Of a stretch of DNA of 64,000 bases, positions 10,441 to 21,467 are shown one piece after another (the stretch's first letter is position 1; every line of letters begins with the position of its first letter). The notes under the pieces were generated by a model. The model made no database searches. It was given only the letters and a program-made list of their open reading frames with translations, and was not told the origin of the DNA. Position numbers and translations under genes: made by a program. Source of the DNA: Gordionus sp. m RMFG-2023 (taxonomy: Eukaryota; Nematomorpha; Gordioida; Chordodea; Parachordodidae); the NCBI RefSeq assembly GCF_954871325.1, contig NC_088779.1:31680729-31744728 (forward strand), written 5' to 3'.

Positions 10441-11833
10441 TAAAAAAATTAAAAAATTATATTTAAAAGGAGGCAATTATGGCAATTTAATAAATTTACA
10501 AACAACTTTCTGTTCTTTTCCAGTTATCGCGATTAATTGATACATCAGTGGGAGTTCATTTGATGATTTATCGATTCTCTATTTAATTCCCCCAAAGATA
10601 ATAAATTTAATATATAAAAAAAGTAATAATTTGGTTTTTTAAAAAAAATATCAATTTCATATATAATCTTGTAAAAAAAATAATAATATCAATATATTAT
10701 ATATAACTTTGACCCCAAAAATGTCGTCCCATTAAATCGAAACTAACATATAAATATTTTTGGCAAAAATATATCTCGTATTTAATAAATGGCATGTTTT
10801 TTCTAATATAATAAATATTTATAAATTCATTAAATTCCAAATGGCAAAAAAAAATACATTATACATTTGTTTAGATTTGAATTCCCAATTCATATTTCTT
10901 ATATTTAAGTTTCTTCTGCTGATTCCTAATAGTCAGGCTTGTGTAAGCAGCAGCGAATGGGGGGGGGGAGTAGAGGGTTTACCTACCCAAGCCAAATATT
11001 TAAATGCTGGCTAAAATATTTTTCCAGTGATTTCAAACCTCTTGTCGCATATATATTCCAATTTTATTTATAGAGACTGAGGAGTAGTACCACTAGGAAG
11101 GGGCGTACGCCTTTTTTATACCCCCAGAAAACTGGTAATGTCTTTTGGAACCTCCTGAGATTGTAAAGGCTAGTGGGTGCCACTGCTGCAGAAATAAATA
11201 GGACTACTAATTTATTCTATGTAATTAATATGGATCAAATTTCTAACCTTTTTATAATTAGCCATCCAAATCTTTTGAAAAAGAAAATCTTTTTGCGCTG
11301 CAAAAGCTAAAGTAATATAATATTTCAAAAAAAAAATTGATATCGATTTGATTGAGATTATGAGAATAGTTGCTGAAAGCATAATATTGAAAAACTTAAG
11401 AGAATGAGGGTACAAATATAGGTGTCAAATTTTCATAAATTGTAATGTGTTGAAGTCCAAAGCGGAGCTCTGTGAATTTAATATTTGTCTATATTGACTT
11501 GTAGCAGGATAGAGTCAGTCGAAAAATACTATAAAATAAAATGCCTTTATTCTCCTTCTCGGATACTTTTATAAACTCAATTGAAGGAAAGGTGTTCTTG
11601 ATGTAATCAGTCAGTTCTTATGCATATCTCTAAATATTATTACTAAGGGATTCTCCCTATTTCTTTTCAAATCTTGGTATAGATAAAAAAACATTAAATA
11701 TGTGGCAGCAGATTTTTAATTGTGAAAATGTCGAAATATCCCAACGATGCGTTACTAACTGAATGCAAAGGTAAAATTATGATTAACAATGTTCCCAAAA
11801 GGGTGCTATGAATACTTCTCAAAAAAAAAAGGA
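10441..11833. other. AT-rich stretch without a recognised gene
   Basis: There are no repeats I can place. A G run (10967-10975) and a slightly GC-richer patch at 11075-11180 are the only departures from AT-rich sequence. The 84-codon and 67-codon frames here show no motif. Confidence 0.5.
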
Positions 11834-12016
11834 TAACTCAACATTAAAGCCAGAAAAATATCGCCTAAACGTCGAGATTTCGCCAATAGATGTTCAATCC
11901 TATGTACCATCTTTGAGCAAAATCTTTAGGCCTGCATAATATATTTTTTCTGGATAAAATATTGAGTTAGCCGTTTTTAAAAAAATCGGCTCAAATTGAT
12001 CCGTTCAACATACACT
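11834..12016. mobile_element. Degraded hAT MITE
   Basis: The body matches the MITE at 419-640 and the left arm (ATTGAGTTAGCCGTTTTTAA, AATCTTTAGGCCTGCA). The right tip is worn to AACATACACTA and the left tip is lost in an A run. Confidence 0.7.
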
Positions 12017-12096
12017 AAAACCAATTAAAGAACATTTTCCTTTGATTGAATGCATGTAATTTATGAAAAAATCATTTTTTATTATGACATTATTTA

Positions 12097-12214
12097 ATTT
12101 ATCTTTAGCCTTCCAATATACAAAAAAGAACTTCACCAAAATTTTATATTAGCTATTTTTATATAATAATACCAGTGTTTAACTTATTTTATTTTTTTCC
12201 CCCTCGATTAATTT
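12097..12214 (+). repeat. Dispersed repeat, second copy
   Basis: This is the partner of 9147-9262, differing by few bases. Confidence 0.8.
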
Positions 12215-12989
12215 TAATTTCAATAGAATGAGGATTAATTAAAATATAAATTATTTTTTTTGCTGATGTTACACTTTATATTTTGACTAGACTTAGCCTC
12301 ATCCTAGGGAATTTTTAATTAATGACACATTATATAAAACATCTAACCCTAATCAGTGTAAAAAAAATACTCTTGGTCTCTACAGACCTACTCCTGACCT
12401 TCAAAATGTTGCAGACCGATATTCAAGGACAAAACACCCTTCTCTCATCATAGAATTATCGATTCCTATGAGCAAAAGATTAAATTCGCCATTTTGCAAA
12501 CGAAGCCAAGGAATCTTTATATATATATTACGTCAAAAAAATTCAAATATAAACATATGGATATAATTATGTTCCCTTTTGGGAATCGCAAATTGTTTCT
12601 GTCTATCTCGTATTGCCATTATTTTTAAAAATAATTTTTTCTATTTTTTCAGATTATACGAATATTTGGAATTTATAAATGGAAAAATCTAATTGTCGTA
12701 ATTATATGTATATTTTAGCTTTCGTTTTAATAAGCTAACAGATTTTTATCCAGTAGCTATTTATATTTTTAAACAAAGATATGTCAATCATATTTTAAAA
12801 TATTTTTTCATGATTTTTTATGATAAATATATTATTGATTCACTTTTTATTTATTGGACTTTTGATAAAAATTTTTATTATCAACGACATGTTTAAATTT
12901 TTTATAACTTTTGAACAATTACTTTTTATATTACATTTTTATAGTGTTGAAAATTATTACGTCAATAAAATATATATTTTTGCCAATTT
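12215..12989. other. AT-rich stretch without a gene
   Basis: No supportable feature; the frames at 12820-13159 run into the satellite that follows. Confidence 0.6.
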
Positions 12990-14700
12990 CAATCTCATTT
13001 TTAGTAGTATTTTATTTAGTGGTTAGTCAATTAGTTATTTCACTTTCCTTTTTCTTAGAACAGTTACTTATTTTAACCCATTTACTGCAAAAAAATTTAA
13101 AAAACTTTAAAAATAATGATTGTGACAATTGTCACTTTTCTATGGTACATCTACACTGAAATTTTATTTAAACATGTTAGCAATACTAAAAATCAAATTC
13201 AAATCTTATATTTTTTAGTAAAATTTTTAACCCATTTACTGCAAAAAAATTCAAAAAACACTAAAAATAATGACTATGACAATTGTCATATTTCTATGGT
13301 ACATTGAAATTTTATTTAAACATGTTTGCAATACTTATTTTAACCCATTTACTTCAAAAAAATTCAGAAAACTTTAAAGATTATGATTATAACAATTGTC
13401 ACTTTTGTATGGTACATCTTCATGAAATTTAAATTTAACATGTTTACATTCTATATTTTTACCCATTTGTGTCAAAAAAAATCAAAAAATTTTAAAAATA
13501 ACGATTATGACAATTGTCACTTATCTAGGGTACATCTTCATTGAAGTTAAATTTAAACATGTTAACAATATTTATTATTACCCATTTGTGTCAAAAAAAA
13601 TCAAAAAATTTTAAAAATAACGATTATGACAATTGTCACTTATCTAGGGTACATCTTCATTGAAGTTAAATTTAAACATGTTAACAATATTTATTATTAT
13701 CCATTTGCGTCAAAAAAATTTAAAAAACTTTAAAAATAATGACTATGACAATTGTCACTTTTCTATGGTACATCTACACTGAAATTTTATTTAAACATGT
13801 TAGTAATATTTATTTTAACCCATTTACTACAAAAAAATTCAAAAAACTTTAAAAATAATGACTATGACAATTGTCATATTTTGGTACATCTACTGAAATT
13901 TTATTTAAACATGTTAGCAATACTTATTTTATCCCAATTACTTCAAAAAAATTCAAAATAGTTTAAAGATAATGATTATGACAACTGTCACTTTTCTATG
14001 GTACATCTTCATGAAATTTTAATTTCACATGTTTACAATGTATATTTTTACCCATATGCGTCATAAAAATTAAAAAAAAATAATGACTATGACAATTGTC
14101 ATATTTCTATGGTACACTGAAATTTTATTTAAACATGTTAGCAATACTTATTTTAACCCATTTACTTCAAAAAAATTCAGAAAACTTTAAAGATTATGAT
14201 TATAACAATTGTCACTTTTCTATGGTACATCTTCATGAAATTTTAATTTAACATGTTTACAATCTATATTTTTACCCATTTGTGTCAAAAAAAAAATCAA
14301 AAAATTTAAAAATAACGATTATGACAATTGTCACTTATCTAGGGTACATCTTCATTGAAGTTATATTTAAACATGTTAACAATATTTATTATTATATATT
14401 TGCGTCAAAAAAATTTTAAAAACTTTAAAAATAACGATTATGACAATTGTCACTTTTCTATGGTACATCTACACTGAAATTTTATTTAAACATGTTTGCA
14501 ATACTTATTTTAACCCATTTACTTGAAAAAAATTCAGAAAACTTTAAAGATAAAGATTATGACCATTTTCACTTTTCTATGGTACATCTTCATTGAATTT
14601 ATAATTTAACATCTTTACATTTTAAATAATATTTTTAATCTTTTGTCAAAAGATTTCAAGAATCTTAAAAAATAGCGAATAGGACAATTGTCACATTATT
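12990..14700 (+). repeat. Satellite array, ~119 bp unit, about 13-14 copies
   Basis: The palindrome GACAATTGTC recurs at about 13123, 13278, 13390, 13509, 13628, 13747, 13866, 13980, 14091, 14203, 14322, 14441, 14561 and 14682, that is every 111-120 bp apart from one gap of 155. Each unit also has TATGGTACATCT, AACATGTT and CCCATTTACTGCAAAAAAAT. Units at 13480-13720 are near-identical neighbours, the rest are more diverged. All frames here are repeat-derived. The reverse-strand version of the unit fills 15633-16800. Confidence 0.95.
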
Positions 14701-15038
14701 ATCCTAAAAAAGATCAAATAAAATAAAAAAGTTAAATATAAATATTTTTGAAAAAAATTATTTAGAAAAACCACCTCTTTTAATATACTTAAAAAATAGA
14801 TAATTTTAAAAAATGATTAAAAAAAATATAAAATTCACAGAGGTGTTAACGCTCCTTTTTAAAAGTAGCGAGCTCCCGCTCCCGCTACTTCATATTAAAA
14901 GGAGCGCTCCCGCTCCAACTAATGGAGTGCCGCTCCATAACCGCTCCTTTGATTTTCATTTTTTTAGAAGGTACACGAAACAAAATCATATTTTTTTATC
15001 AAAACGTTTTATTTATATTAAATGATATATCAAAATAT

Positions 15039-15138
15039 TTATAATCTTTTATTAGCTTTTAAAAGTAATAAATTTTCTAAATTAGAATCTAACAAAAACC
15101 CACGCCTCTCCCCTAAGACCTCTTTTGCAATACTAAAT
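15039..15138 (-). pseudogene. hAT transposase, C-terminal dimerisation domain end
   Basis: The minus-strand frame reads LFSIAKEVLGERRGF, then LDSNLENLLLLKANKRL and a stop. This matches the end of the hAT C-terminal dimerisation domain (pattern RLFS..G.VL....RLSD.N.E.LLLLK.N). The part just before it, APVGRLFS, is at about 19275-19298, on the far side of the 4.1 kb insertion. A similar copy is at 54245-54402. Confidence 0.8.
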
Positions 15139-15189
15139 AGTAGTGTTGTTAATCGACTTAGTCGAAAACTGAGTCTAAGTTTTGGGTCG

Positions 15190-15345
15190 AAAAAATCGAC
15201 CCAAACTGACTTGAGTTATGAACTCGAGTCGTGAACTCAAGTCGACTCAAGTTGTGAACTCAAGTCGACTCAAGTCGTGAACTCAAGTCGACTCAAGTCG
15301 TGAACTCAAGTTGTGAACTCGAGTCGTGAACTCAAGTCTATATAC
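15190..15345 (+). repeat. Subterminal minisatellite ACTCAAGTCGTGA (left)
   Basis: About ten alternating units of ACTCAAGTCG and GTGAACTCAAGTCG follow the left TIR. The inverted counterpart lies at about 19085-19250. Subterminal repeats of this sort are where hAT transposases are known to bind in Ac-like elements; that role here is inference. Confidence 0.75.
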
Positions 15346-15632
15346 TTGGTCGACTAGAAGACGAATATTTTTATAAACTTGAGTCGTTGACTAGAGGACG
15401 AATATTTCAAATTAATTATTAATAATTAATATTTGTTCTGTTTTTTACATTTTTTTATTTTAGACTTCCAACTTGAGATTTAAATAGGAATTATATACTT
15501 TTTAGGTAGTCAACTAGAGGACGAATAGTTCTATGAACTTGATTCGACTAGAGGACGAATATTTCAAATTAGTTATTATTAATTAAGATATTTGTTTATT
15601 ACTTTTTTTTATTTTAGACTTCCAACTTGAGT

Positions 15633-17005
15633 TGCAAATAACGTAAATGGGCTAAAATAAGCATTGCTAACATGTTTAAATAATATTTTAGTGGAGATGT
15701 ACCATAGATAAGTGACATTTGTCATAATCGTTGTTTTTAAAGTTTTTGGAATTTTTTTGACGTAAATGGGCTAAAATAAGCATTGCTAATATGTTTAAAT
15801 AAAATTTTAGTGAAGATGTACGATAGATAAGTGACAATTGTCATAATCGTTGTTTTTAAAGTTTTTGGAATTTTTTTGACGTAAATGGGCTAAAATAAGC
15901 ATTGCTAACATGTTTAAATAAAATTTAAGTGAAGATGTACCCTAGATAAGTGACAATTGTCATAATCGTTGTTTTTAAAGTTTTTCGTTTTTTGACGTAA
16001 ATGGGCTAAAATAAGCATTGCTAACATGTTTAAATGAAATTTTAGTGAAGATGTACCCTAGATAAGTGACAATTCTCATAATCGTTGTTTTTAAAGTTTT
16101 TCGAATTTTTTTGACATAAATGGGCTAAAATAAGCATTGCTAACATGTTTAAATAAAAATTTAGTGAAGATGTACTAAGAAAATCATAATATTTTTTTTA
16201 TTTTTGTCAATTTTCTTTAACTTTTATTTATTTTAGTTATTCCTTTTTAATATATTTCTATTTTTTTATTAATATTTATGTCAAACTTTTTTTTAATGCG
16301 ACAATTGTCATATGCGTTATTTTTTAAGATTTTTGAAATTTTTGGACACAAAAGGGTTATAATATAATTTATTTTGTAAAGATATTATATTATAAATTCA
16401 ATGAAGATGTTCCCTGGAAAAATAATAATTATCATAATAGGTAGGTATTTTTAAACATATAAGATTTTTTTGTGACGCTAATGGGCAAAAAGTTGTTTTT
16501 TTTAGCTAAATAGGCTAAAGTAAGTATTGCAAACATTTAAATAAAACTTCAGTGAAGATGTTCCCTGAAAAAGTGACAATTGTCATAATCGTTATTTTTA
16601 AAGTTTTTACGCAAATGGGCATAAATATAGAATGCTAACATGTTAAATTAAAAATTATGAAGATGTACCCTAAATAAATTCTAATGACAATTGTCATAAT
16701 CGTTATTTTTATTTTCAATATTTTTAATTTTTTTAGCCTAAATAGGCTAAAATAGGTATTGCAAACATTTAAATAAAACTTCATGTACCCTAGAAAATAT
16801 ATCTTTAAAAACAACGATTATGACAAATGTCACTTATCTAGGGTACATCTTCACTTAAATTTTATTTTAACATGTTAGCAATGCTTATTTTAGCCCATTT
16901 ACGTCAAAAAAATTCGAAAAACTTTAAAAACAACGATTATGACAAATGTCACTTATCTATGGTACATCTCCACTAAAATATTATTTAAACATGTTAGCAA
17001 TGCTT
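15633..17005 (-). repeat. Satellite units inside the hAT element
   Basis: Five fairly regular units of the ~119 bp GACAATTGTC satellite run from 15633 to about 16170 in reverse orientation, followed by worn units to 16800. At 16800-17005 the orientation flips, with two forward units. Two further forward units lie at 18790-19010. The halves make the inserted element a large imperfect palindrome. Confidence 0.85.
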
Positions 17006-18186
17006 ATTTACCTTGGGATAATCCTTTGCTAACTGCTAGTGCCGGCTAGTTTCAGAAAAATGGGATCCCTAAAAACAGTTTCTGACGGAACTCACTACCT
17101 ACCAGATGTCAATTAAATAACAACTTTTTTGTATATCTTTTTTATTAAATATTTATCAAACTGCAAAAAATTTTCATTGGGTTGTGTCCTAAATTATCAA
17201 AAATTAAATTCACAAACTTTCGAAACTTTATTGAAAATATATAAATAAGATAAGTCTATATTTTTAAACATAAAAATAAAAACATTTACAAAACATACTT
17301 GACAATTTTCTAAATTTTAATACTTAAACATACAATTTTAAAATTTTTAGAATTTTTTTTAAAAATTTTGGATTATAGCCTTTAAAACGAGTTTTATTTT
17401 GTAGTCACAAACTTTAAATAACAATATCCCATTAATTCACATATGTGAACCATCTTTTAAAACCAGCGAACACTGCTACAACTTATTAACCAAATATTTT
17501 TTTTAGTGAATGTATGGAAAAAATTAATAAATTTTTTTTAAACTTTCCCTTTTTCTTAACATTTAAAAAAAAAGATTAAATGGTGTCTTTTTTGTCCAAG
17601 AGTCTTTACTCTTTATTTTATATTAGAAAAAATCTATTATATGCCATTATTTTTTAATAATATCATATTTGCTACAATTTATATAAAGTAATTAATGAGA
17701 ATGCGACAGTCAAAAAAAAATCTAAGAATTTATTAATATACTTTTTATTTTTACGGTTTATATTTTTTAAAATATATTTAGCCTTTTCAATATTAAAATT
17801 TATTTAATTCATAAGGCAAAACATTAAATAAAAATAAATAAATGAGGGAGAGAAAGAGACAATGGGAAAAACGAAAAGAAAAGAAAATGAAATGCATTTT
17901 TTATACTTGATTTTTTATAAATATAAATAAAAAAACATTAAATAAATGTATCCCACCCAAATTTATAAATGGGGGTTTTATTATAAAACAATTATTTTAT
18001 TCATTTTTTTTATTTTATATAACATTATTAATTCCTGATTTTTTATTTCAAAATATAATAAACAAGTGAAAATAAAAATAAAAGAAAAAAACAAGAAAGT
18101 TAAACTTAAAATTAAAAATTACAAAATTTTTTTTTTGTATATAATGCAAAATAAAAAAAATAAGATGCAGAATTATATTATCTCAA
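17006..18186. other. AT-rich interior of the hAT element
   Basis: Low-complexity A/T runs. A slightly GC-richer patch at 17010-17100 is not repeated elsewhere in the window. No coding frame is supportable. Confidence 0.6.
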
Positions 18187-18348
18187 ATAATTCTTGCATC
18201 TCCTTGCACCCAGGTCTTAGTTGAGAGAGCATTTAGTGCATTAGCACTAACTGTAACCTCTCTAAGGACAAGATTAGACAAAGATATACTTGATGATATT
18301 TTAATTATAAAGCTTAATCGTACATTGTTAAATAATGTGATATTTTAA
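18187..18348 (+). pseudogene. hAT transposase C-terminal fragment
   Basis: A 53-codon frame ending in TAA reads PCTQVLVERAFSAL, then TSLRTRLDKDILDDILIIKL. This is the hAT dimerisation domain ending (VERAFSAL...S.LRTRL...ILDDILIIKLN) and is distinct from the APVERLFS version on the minus strand here. It lies inside the 15141-19268 element in plus orientation and is probably the surviving 3' end of that element's own transposase. No upstream catalytic part is present. Confidence 0.8.
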
Positions 18349-19280
18349 ATCATTATTAATATCACCTATTTCATTATAAAGTTATTGTTTACATTGAAAT
18401 TTTAATAAATAAAAATTCATATATATGACTTTAGATAATAACAATATAAATAGATTTTTTGTATGAATAGTATAATCAGAGGGGGGCGTATTTTACTAGA
18501 TATATCCAAATAGTAGTTTCTAAGATCTAAAATTGATTTTAAAGATTAAAGAAAAAATATTTTTAAATTTGTTGTTCCCAAAAATATGTTTATATTAATG
18601 CATCTTTCTAGTTCAATTCCATTCCGGTTGGCTCAAAAAATTTAACATATATGATACTATTATCATCTGCCCAGAGGTTTAAGTGTTTCCCAACAAGATC
18701 ATATTAACCTAATTTAAAAATAATGGACATGAGTAATGTGATAATTTCAAAATATATATATTAAAATAATTTCAAAAGGGAGTTGAGAATTAGATATGTC
18801 ACTTATCTATGGTACATATTCACTGAAATTTTAATTTAATATTTTACCCTGTAAGTTCAAAAAAATTAAATAAAAAATTAAAAATGATAATTGTCACTTA
18901 TCTATGGTAGATCTCCATTGAAATTTTAATTTAACATGTTTATAATATATATTTTACCCATTTGCTTTAAAAAATTTCACAAAATTTTAAAAATAACGAA
19001 CGATATACCTATTCGAAATATTCGTCCTCTATTCAATGACTCAAGTTTATAAAAATATTCGTCCTCTAGTCGACTCAAGTATATAGACTTGAGTTCACGA
19101 CTTGAGTTCAGGACTTGAGTTCAGGACTTGAGTTTACGACTTGAGTCGACTTGAGTTCACGACTTGAGTCGACTTGAGTTCACGACTCAAGTTCACGACT
19201 CGAGTTCATGACTATTGACTTCAGACTCTGAGTCGGAGTCGGGTGAACTCGACTTTTTAACAACACTACTAAATAGGCGC

Positions 19281-19420
19281 CCCACAGGAGCTCTAGAGGG
19301 ATATCATTATTTAAAAAATATCTATCCAATATATTATCTTCATGGTGATCAATTTCATGGAATCCAAAGAAATCTTCCAAATCTGCAAGGTTCCTGTGAA
19401 CTAGTATTAGCTATTTTTCC
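19281..19420 (-). pseudogene. hAT transposase fragment before the dimerisation domain
   Basis: The minus-strand frame reads LEDFFGFHEIDHHEDNILDR, then YFLNNDIPLE. In hAT transposases this linker (D.ILDRYL) precedes the APVERLFS motif, which follows here at 19275-19298 in another frame (APVGRLFS), so a short stretch has been lost or shifted. Confidence 0.65.
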
Positions 19421-19442
19421 GTCGGGTATTTGTTTTCTTAAA

Positions 19443-19677
19443 AATTAATTAATCTGCCTTTTAGTTCCATATTTTGTGGATTTTTTATCCATTCTCAATT
19501 CAATTTGAATGCAGGATGGACAATCGCTGCAATGATATTATCACCATTATAAATATTTGGAAATCTGCAATAAGGTTATAAAAATAGATATAATTTATTT
19601 TTTATTATAAACCTTTTATTAATACCCCTTATAAGAGACTTTACAAGAGGTTGGCAAAACTCTAAATCTGTTAATTC
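19443..19677 (-). pseudogene. hAT transposase middle part with a 48 nt intron
   Basis: Upstream exon: LEFCQPLVKSLIRGINKR. Downstream exon: FPNIYNGDNIIAAIVHPAFK. The two halves fit the hAT pattern (GI.KRF......IIAAI.HP.FKL) only when 19565-19612 is removed. That segment starts GTTTATAATA and ends TTATTGCAG on the minus strand, is exactly 48 nt, and contains a stop in frame. A stop also follows FKLN, and a frame without further motif runs to 19443. A spliced 48 nt intron in a transposase suggests that the genome handles very short introns. Confidence 0.7.
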
Positions 19678-19722
19678 GTTTAATTTTGAAAATAAACAAA
19701 TATATTAGTTATCATTTTGTAT

Positions 19723-19929
19723 TTAAAAGATAGATTTTTTACTTTTAGATGTTTTTTTTAAATTGAAGCTGCTGATTTTAGAGAAAGATATCCTTTTGTT
19801 GTTAATACACAATAGGCATTTCGCCTTTGAGTTGACTTTATCATCTGTATCAACACATATAAGCTTGAAATATTTTTTATATGGTGGAAATGGAAATTCG
19901 GTTTCTTCTTTTATGATCTCTAAATCCAT
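19723..19929 (-). pseudogene. hAT transposase N-terminus with BED zinc finger
   Basis: ATG at 19929. The 68-residue frame contains YKKYFKLICVDTDDKVNSKA followed by KCLLC, giving the CxxC pair of a BED finger. The histidine half (NLKKHL) is reached only one frame over, after an A run, so a one-base length change has broken the frame near 19750. This is the expected first domain of a hAT transposase, sitting just inside the 5' end at 20289. Confidence 0.65.
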
Positions 19930-20295
19930 AATATCTAAAACTATTTTTTATTATATATCTATAAAATGAATATTAATATGACTTACAAGATTTTTCAAAA
20001 AATTTTTAATATAAAAAGGAAAAACTGATGTTTAATGTTTAAAATAATTAGATGAAAAACCAATATAAAACTCGGCTCAACATTTAATAATGAATAAATT
20101 AAATTTAAATAAAATATAATTTTATTTTCATTAGATTTTATTTTAAATTAACAAATATTATTAATATTTAAAAAATAATATAATTTATATATTAAATTTA
20201 AAGGAGCGGTGGAGCGGCGCTCTTCCGCTCCAGCCCTAAAAGGAGCTACTCCCGCTCGCGCTCGTCATTTTTAAAAAGGAGGGGCGCTGTTTTTG

Positions 20296-20610
20296 CGATA
20301 ATTATCGCGCAAACATATTCGCTATAAAAAATTCGCTGTAAAGGGTTCGCGTAAATAGTTTCGCTAAAATGTATTCGCTTGAATGACTTTGCGCTTAGGG
20401 TTTCTCTGAGATAAAGTCGCGATAATGGCTTCGCGAAATTGTCTTCGCTATAAATGTTTCGCGGAAAAAAATTCGCGGAATTGGTTTCGCGATATTACCT
20501 TCGCTATAAAATCTTTTCGCGATAAACGACATTCGCTATAAAAGTTTCGCGAAAAAGTGTTTCGCGATAAAAGTTTCGCTGAATTGACCTGATACGCTTC
20601 GCCGCTAATT
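20296..20610 (-). repeat. GCGAA minisatellite, third array (inverted)
   Basis: This is the inverse of 2548-2865, with units reading TTCGC. It is slightly better preserved than the left-arm array (more CGCGAAA, fewer changed units). Confidence 0.85.
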
Positions 20611-20724
20611 CGTGATAACTCTGAATGCAAGGTAACTCCTCATTCAGTGTTAGCCCGAATTCGTGGTCGAGAATACAAAAATAAAGTGTATTTTATAACT
20701 CGCGCTTAACCCTTAACCCTGAAT

Positions 20725-20980
20725 TCATAGTGGGACGATTGCGATCACGATTTAAAGCTGATCGCTATTTAACAGCTGATCGCGATTTAACAGCTGATCG
20801 CGATTACTCATCAATTTTCAAAATCTGTTTATGAGATCGATTTTTTATTTATTAATATTAATTTTATCTTTAATTCAATTCATAAAATAATGATCTTAAT
20901 AAAGAAAAATTGATCTCATAAACAGATTTTAAAAAAAAATTATCAGCTGTTAAATCGCTAACGTAAATCGCTCCACTATG
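20725..20980. mobile_element. Foldback element, right-arm copy
   Basis: This is the inverted counterpart of 2171-2432, with three GATCGCGATTTAACAGCT-like units at its left end. Confidence 0.7.
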
Positions 20981-21124
20981 AGTTCAAGGTAACTCAATGT
21001 TTTATTCAGGATAAAATATCATGCAAGCCTAAAGATTTTGATCATGGAGGAGACAAAGGTTTGGACATCTATTAACCAAATTTCGAGGTTTGGACAATAT
21101 TTTCCTGACTAAAATATTGAGTTA

Positions 21125-21467
21125 TAGTGCGCACAAATTGAACGTTTCAAACGCTGCGTTTCAAGCGCAAATAATGCATTTCAAATGACCTCGTGCAAAT
21201 TGGTAAAATTACAGTTTGGCGTTAGCAACCATTTTAAAAAACGCAAATAGGTTTGCTTTTTCATTACTTTTTATTATTATTCGCTGTGTAATATTATATA
21301 AAATGTAATATAAATATCTTACTTATTTCCCAAAAAGGAATATTTAGAAATTAAAGAAATAAGAACGCAGACGATAATATAATTTTCACAAATCCTTTTT
21401 TTAAAGAACTTAATTAAAATGTTGCGTTTGCAACGCAGCGCTTGAAACGCTCAATTTGTGCGCACTA
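21125..21467. mobile_element. PIF/Harbinger-type MITE, 343 bp, with TTA target duplication
   Basis: The ends TAGTGCGCACAAATTGA and TCAATTTGTGCGCACTA are inverted, with further inverted AACGCTGCG blocks inside. It is flanked by TTA at 21122-21124 and 21468-21470. The homologous place in the left arm (about 2030) is uninterrupted (GGCTAACTCAATATT), which confirms insertion after the arms were formed. A TWA 3 bp TSD is typical of PIF/Harbinger. Confidence 0.85.

Larger units (their letters stand above)
15141..19268 (+). mobile_element. 4.1 kb hAT element inserted in a hAT transposase gene
   Basis: The TIRs are TAGTGTTGTTAA and TTAACAACACTA. The flanks CTAAATAG at 15133-15140 and 19269-19276 are identical, a perfect 8 bp TSD. 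Inside the TIRs are arrays of a short ACTCAAGTCGTGA repeat facing inward, then satellite units with GACAATTGTC in inverted order on the two sides, an AT-rich middle, and a plus-strand hAT C-terminal domain (18187-18348). The N-terminal and catalytic parts of a transposase are absent, so it is non-autonomous. The intact TSD indicates a fairly young insertion. Confidence 0.9.
14838..20289 (-). mobile_element. hAT transposon, deleted inside, split by a second hAT element
   Basis: The 5' end is at 20289 (CAGCGCCCCTCC) and the 3' end at 14838 (CAGAGGTGTTAACGCTCC). Both continue with a similar GCTCCTTTTTAAAA stretch and GC-rich subterminal repeats of GGAGCGG type. Between them, on the minus strand, lie pieces of one transposase: BED zinc finger, the segment before the dimerisation domain, and the hAT C-terminal dimerisation domain. 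The central catalytic part is missing, since only about 45 bp separates the zinc-finger frame from the next piece. The 4.1 kb element at 15141-19268 interrupts it. No matching 8 bp flanks are visible. Confidence 0.75.

Noticed and set aside
12820-13961. Chain of open frames of 60-80 codons
   Set aside because: They are frames through the ~119 bp satellite, repeating the same residues at each unit.
12990-14700. Regular repeats as a CRISPR array
   Set aside because: The whole unit repeats, with no unique spacers, and the DNA is eukaryotic; it is a satellite.
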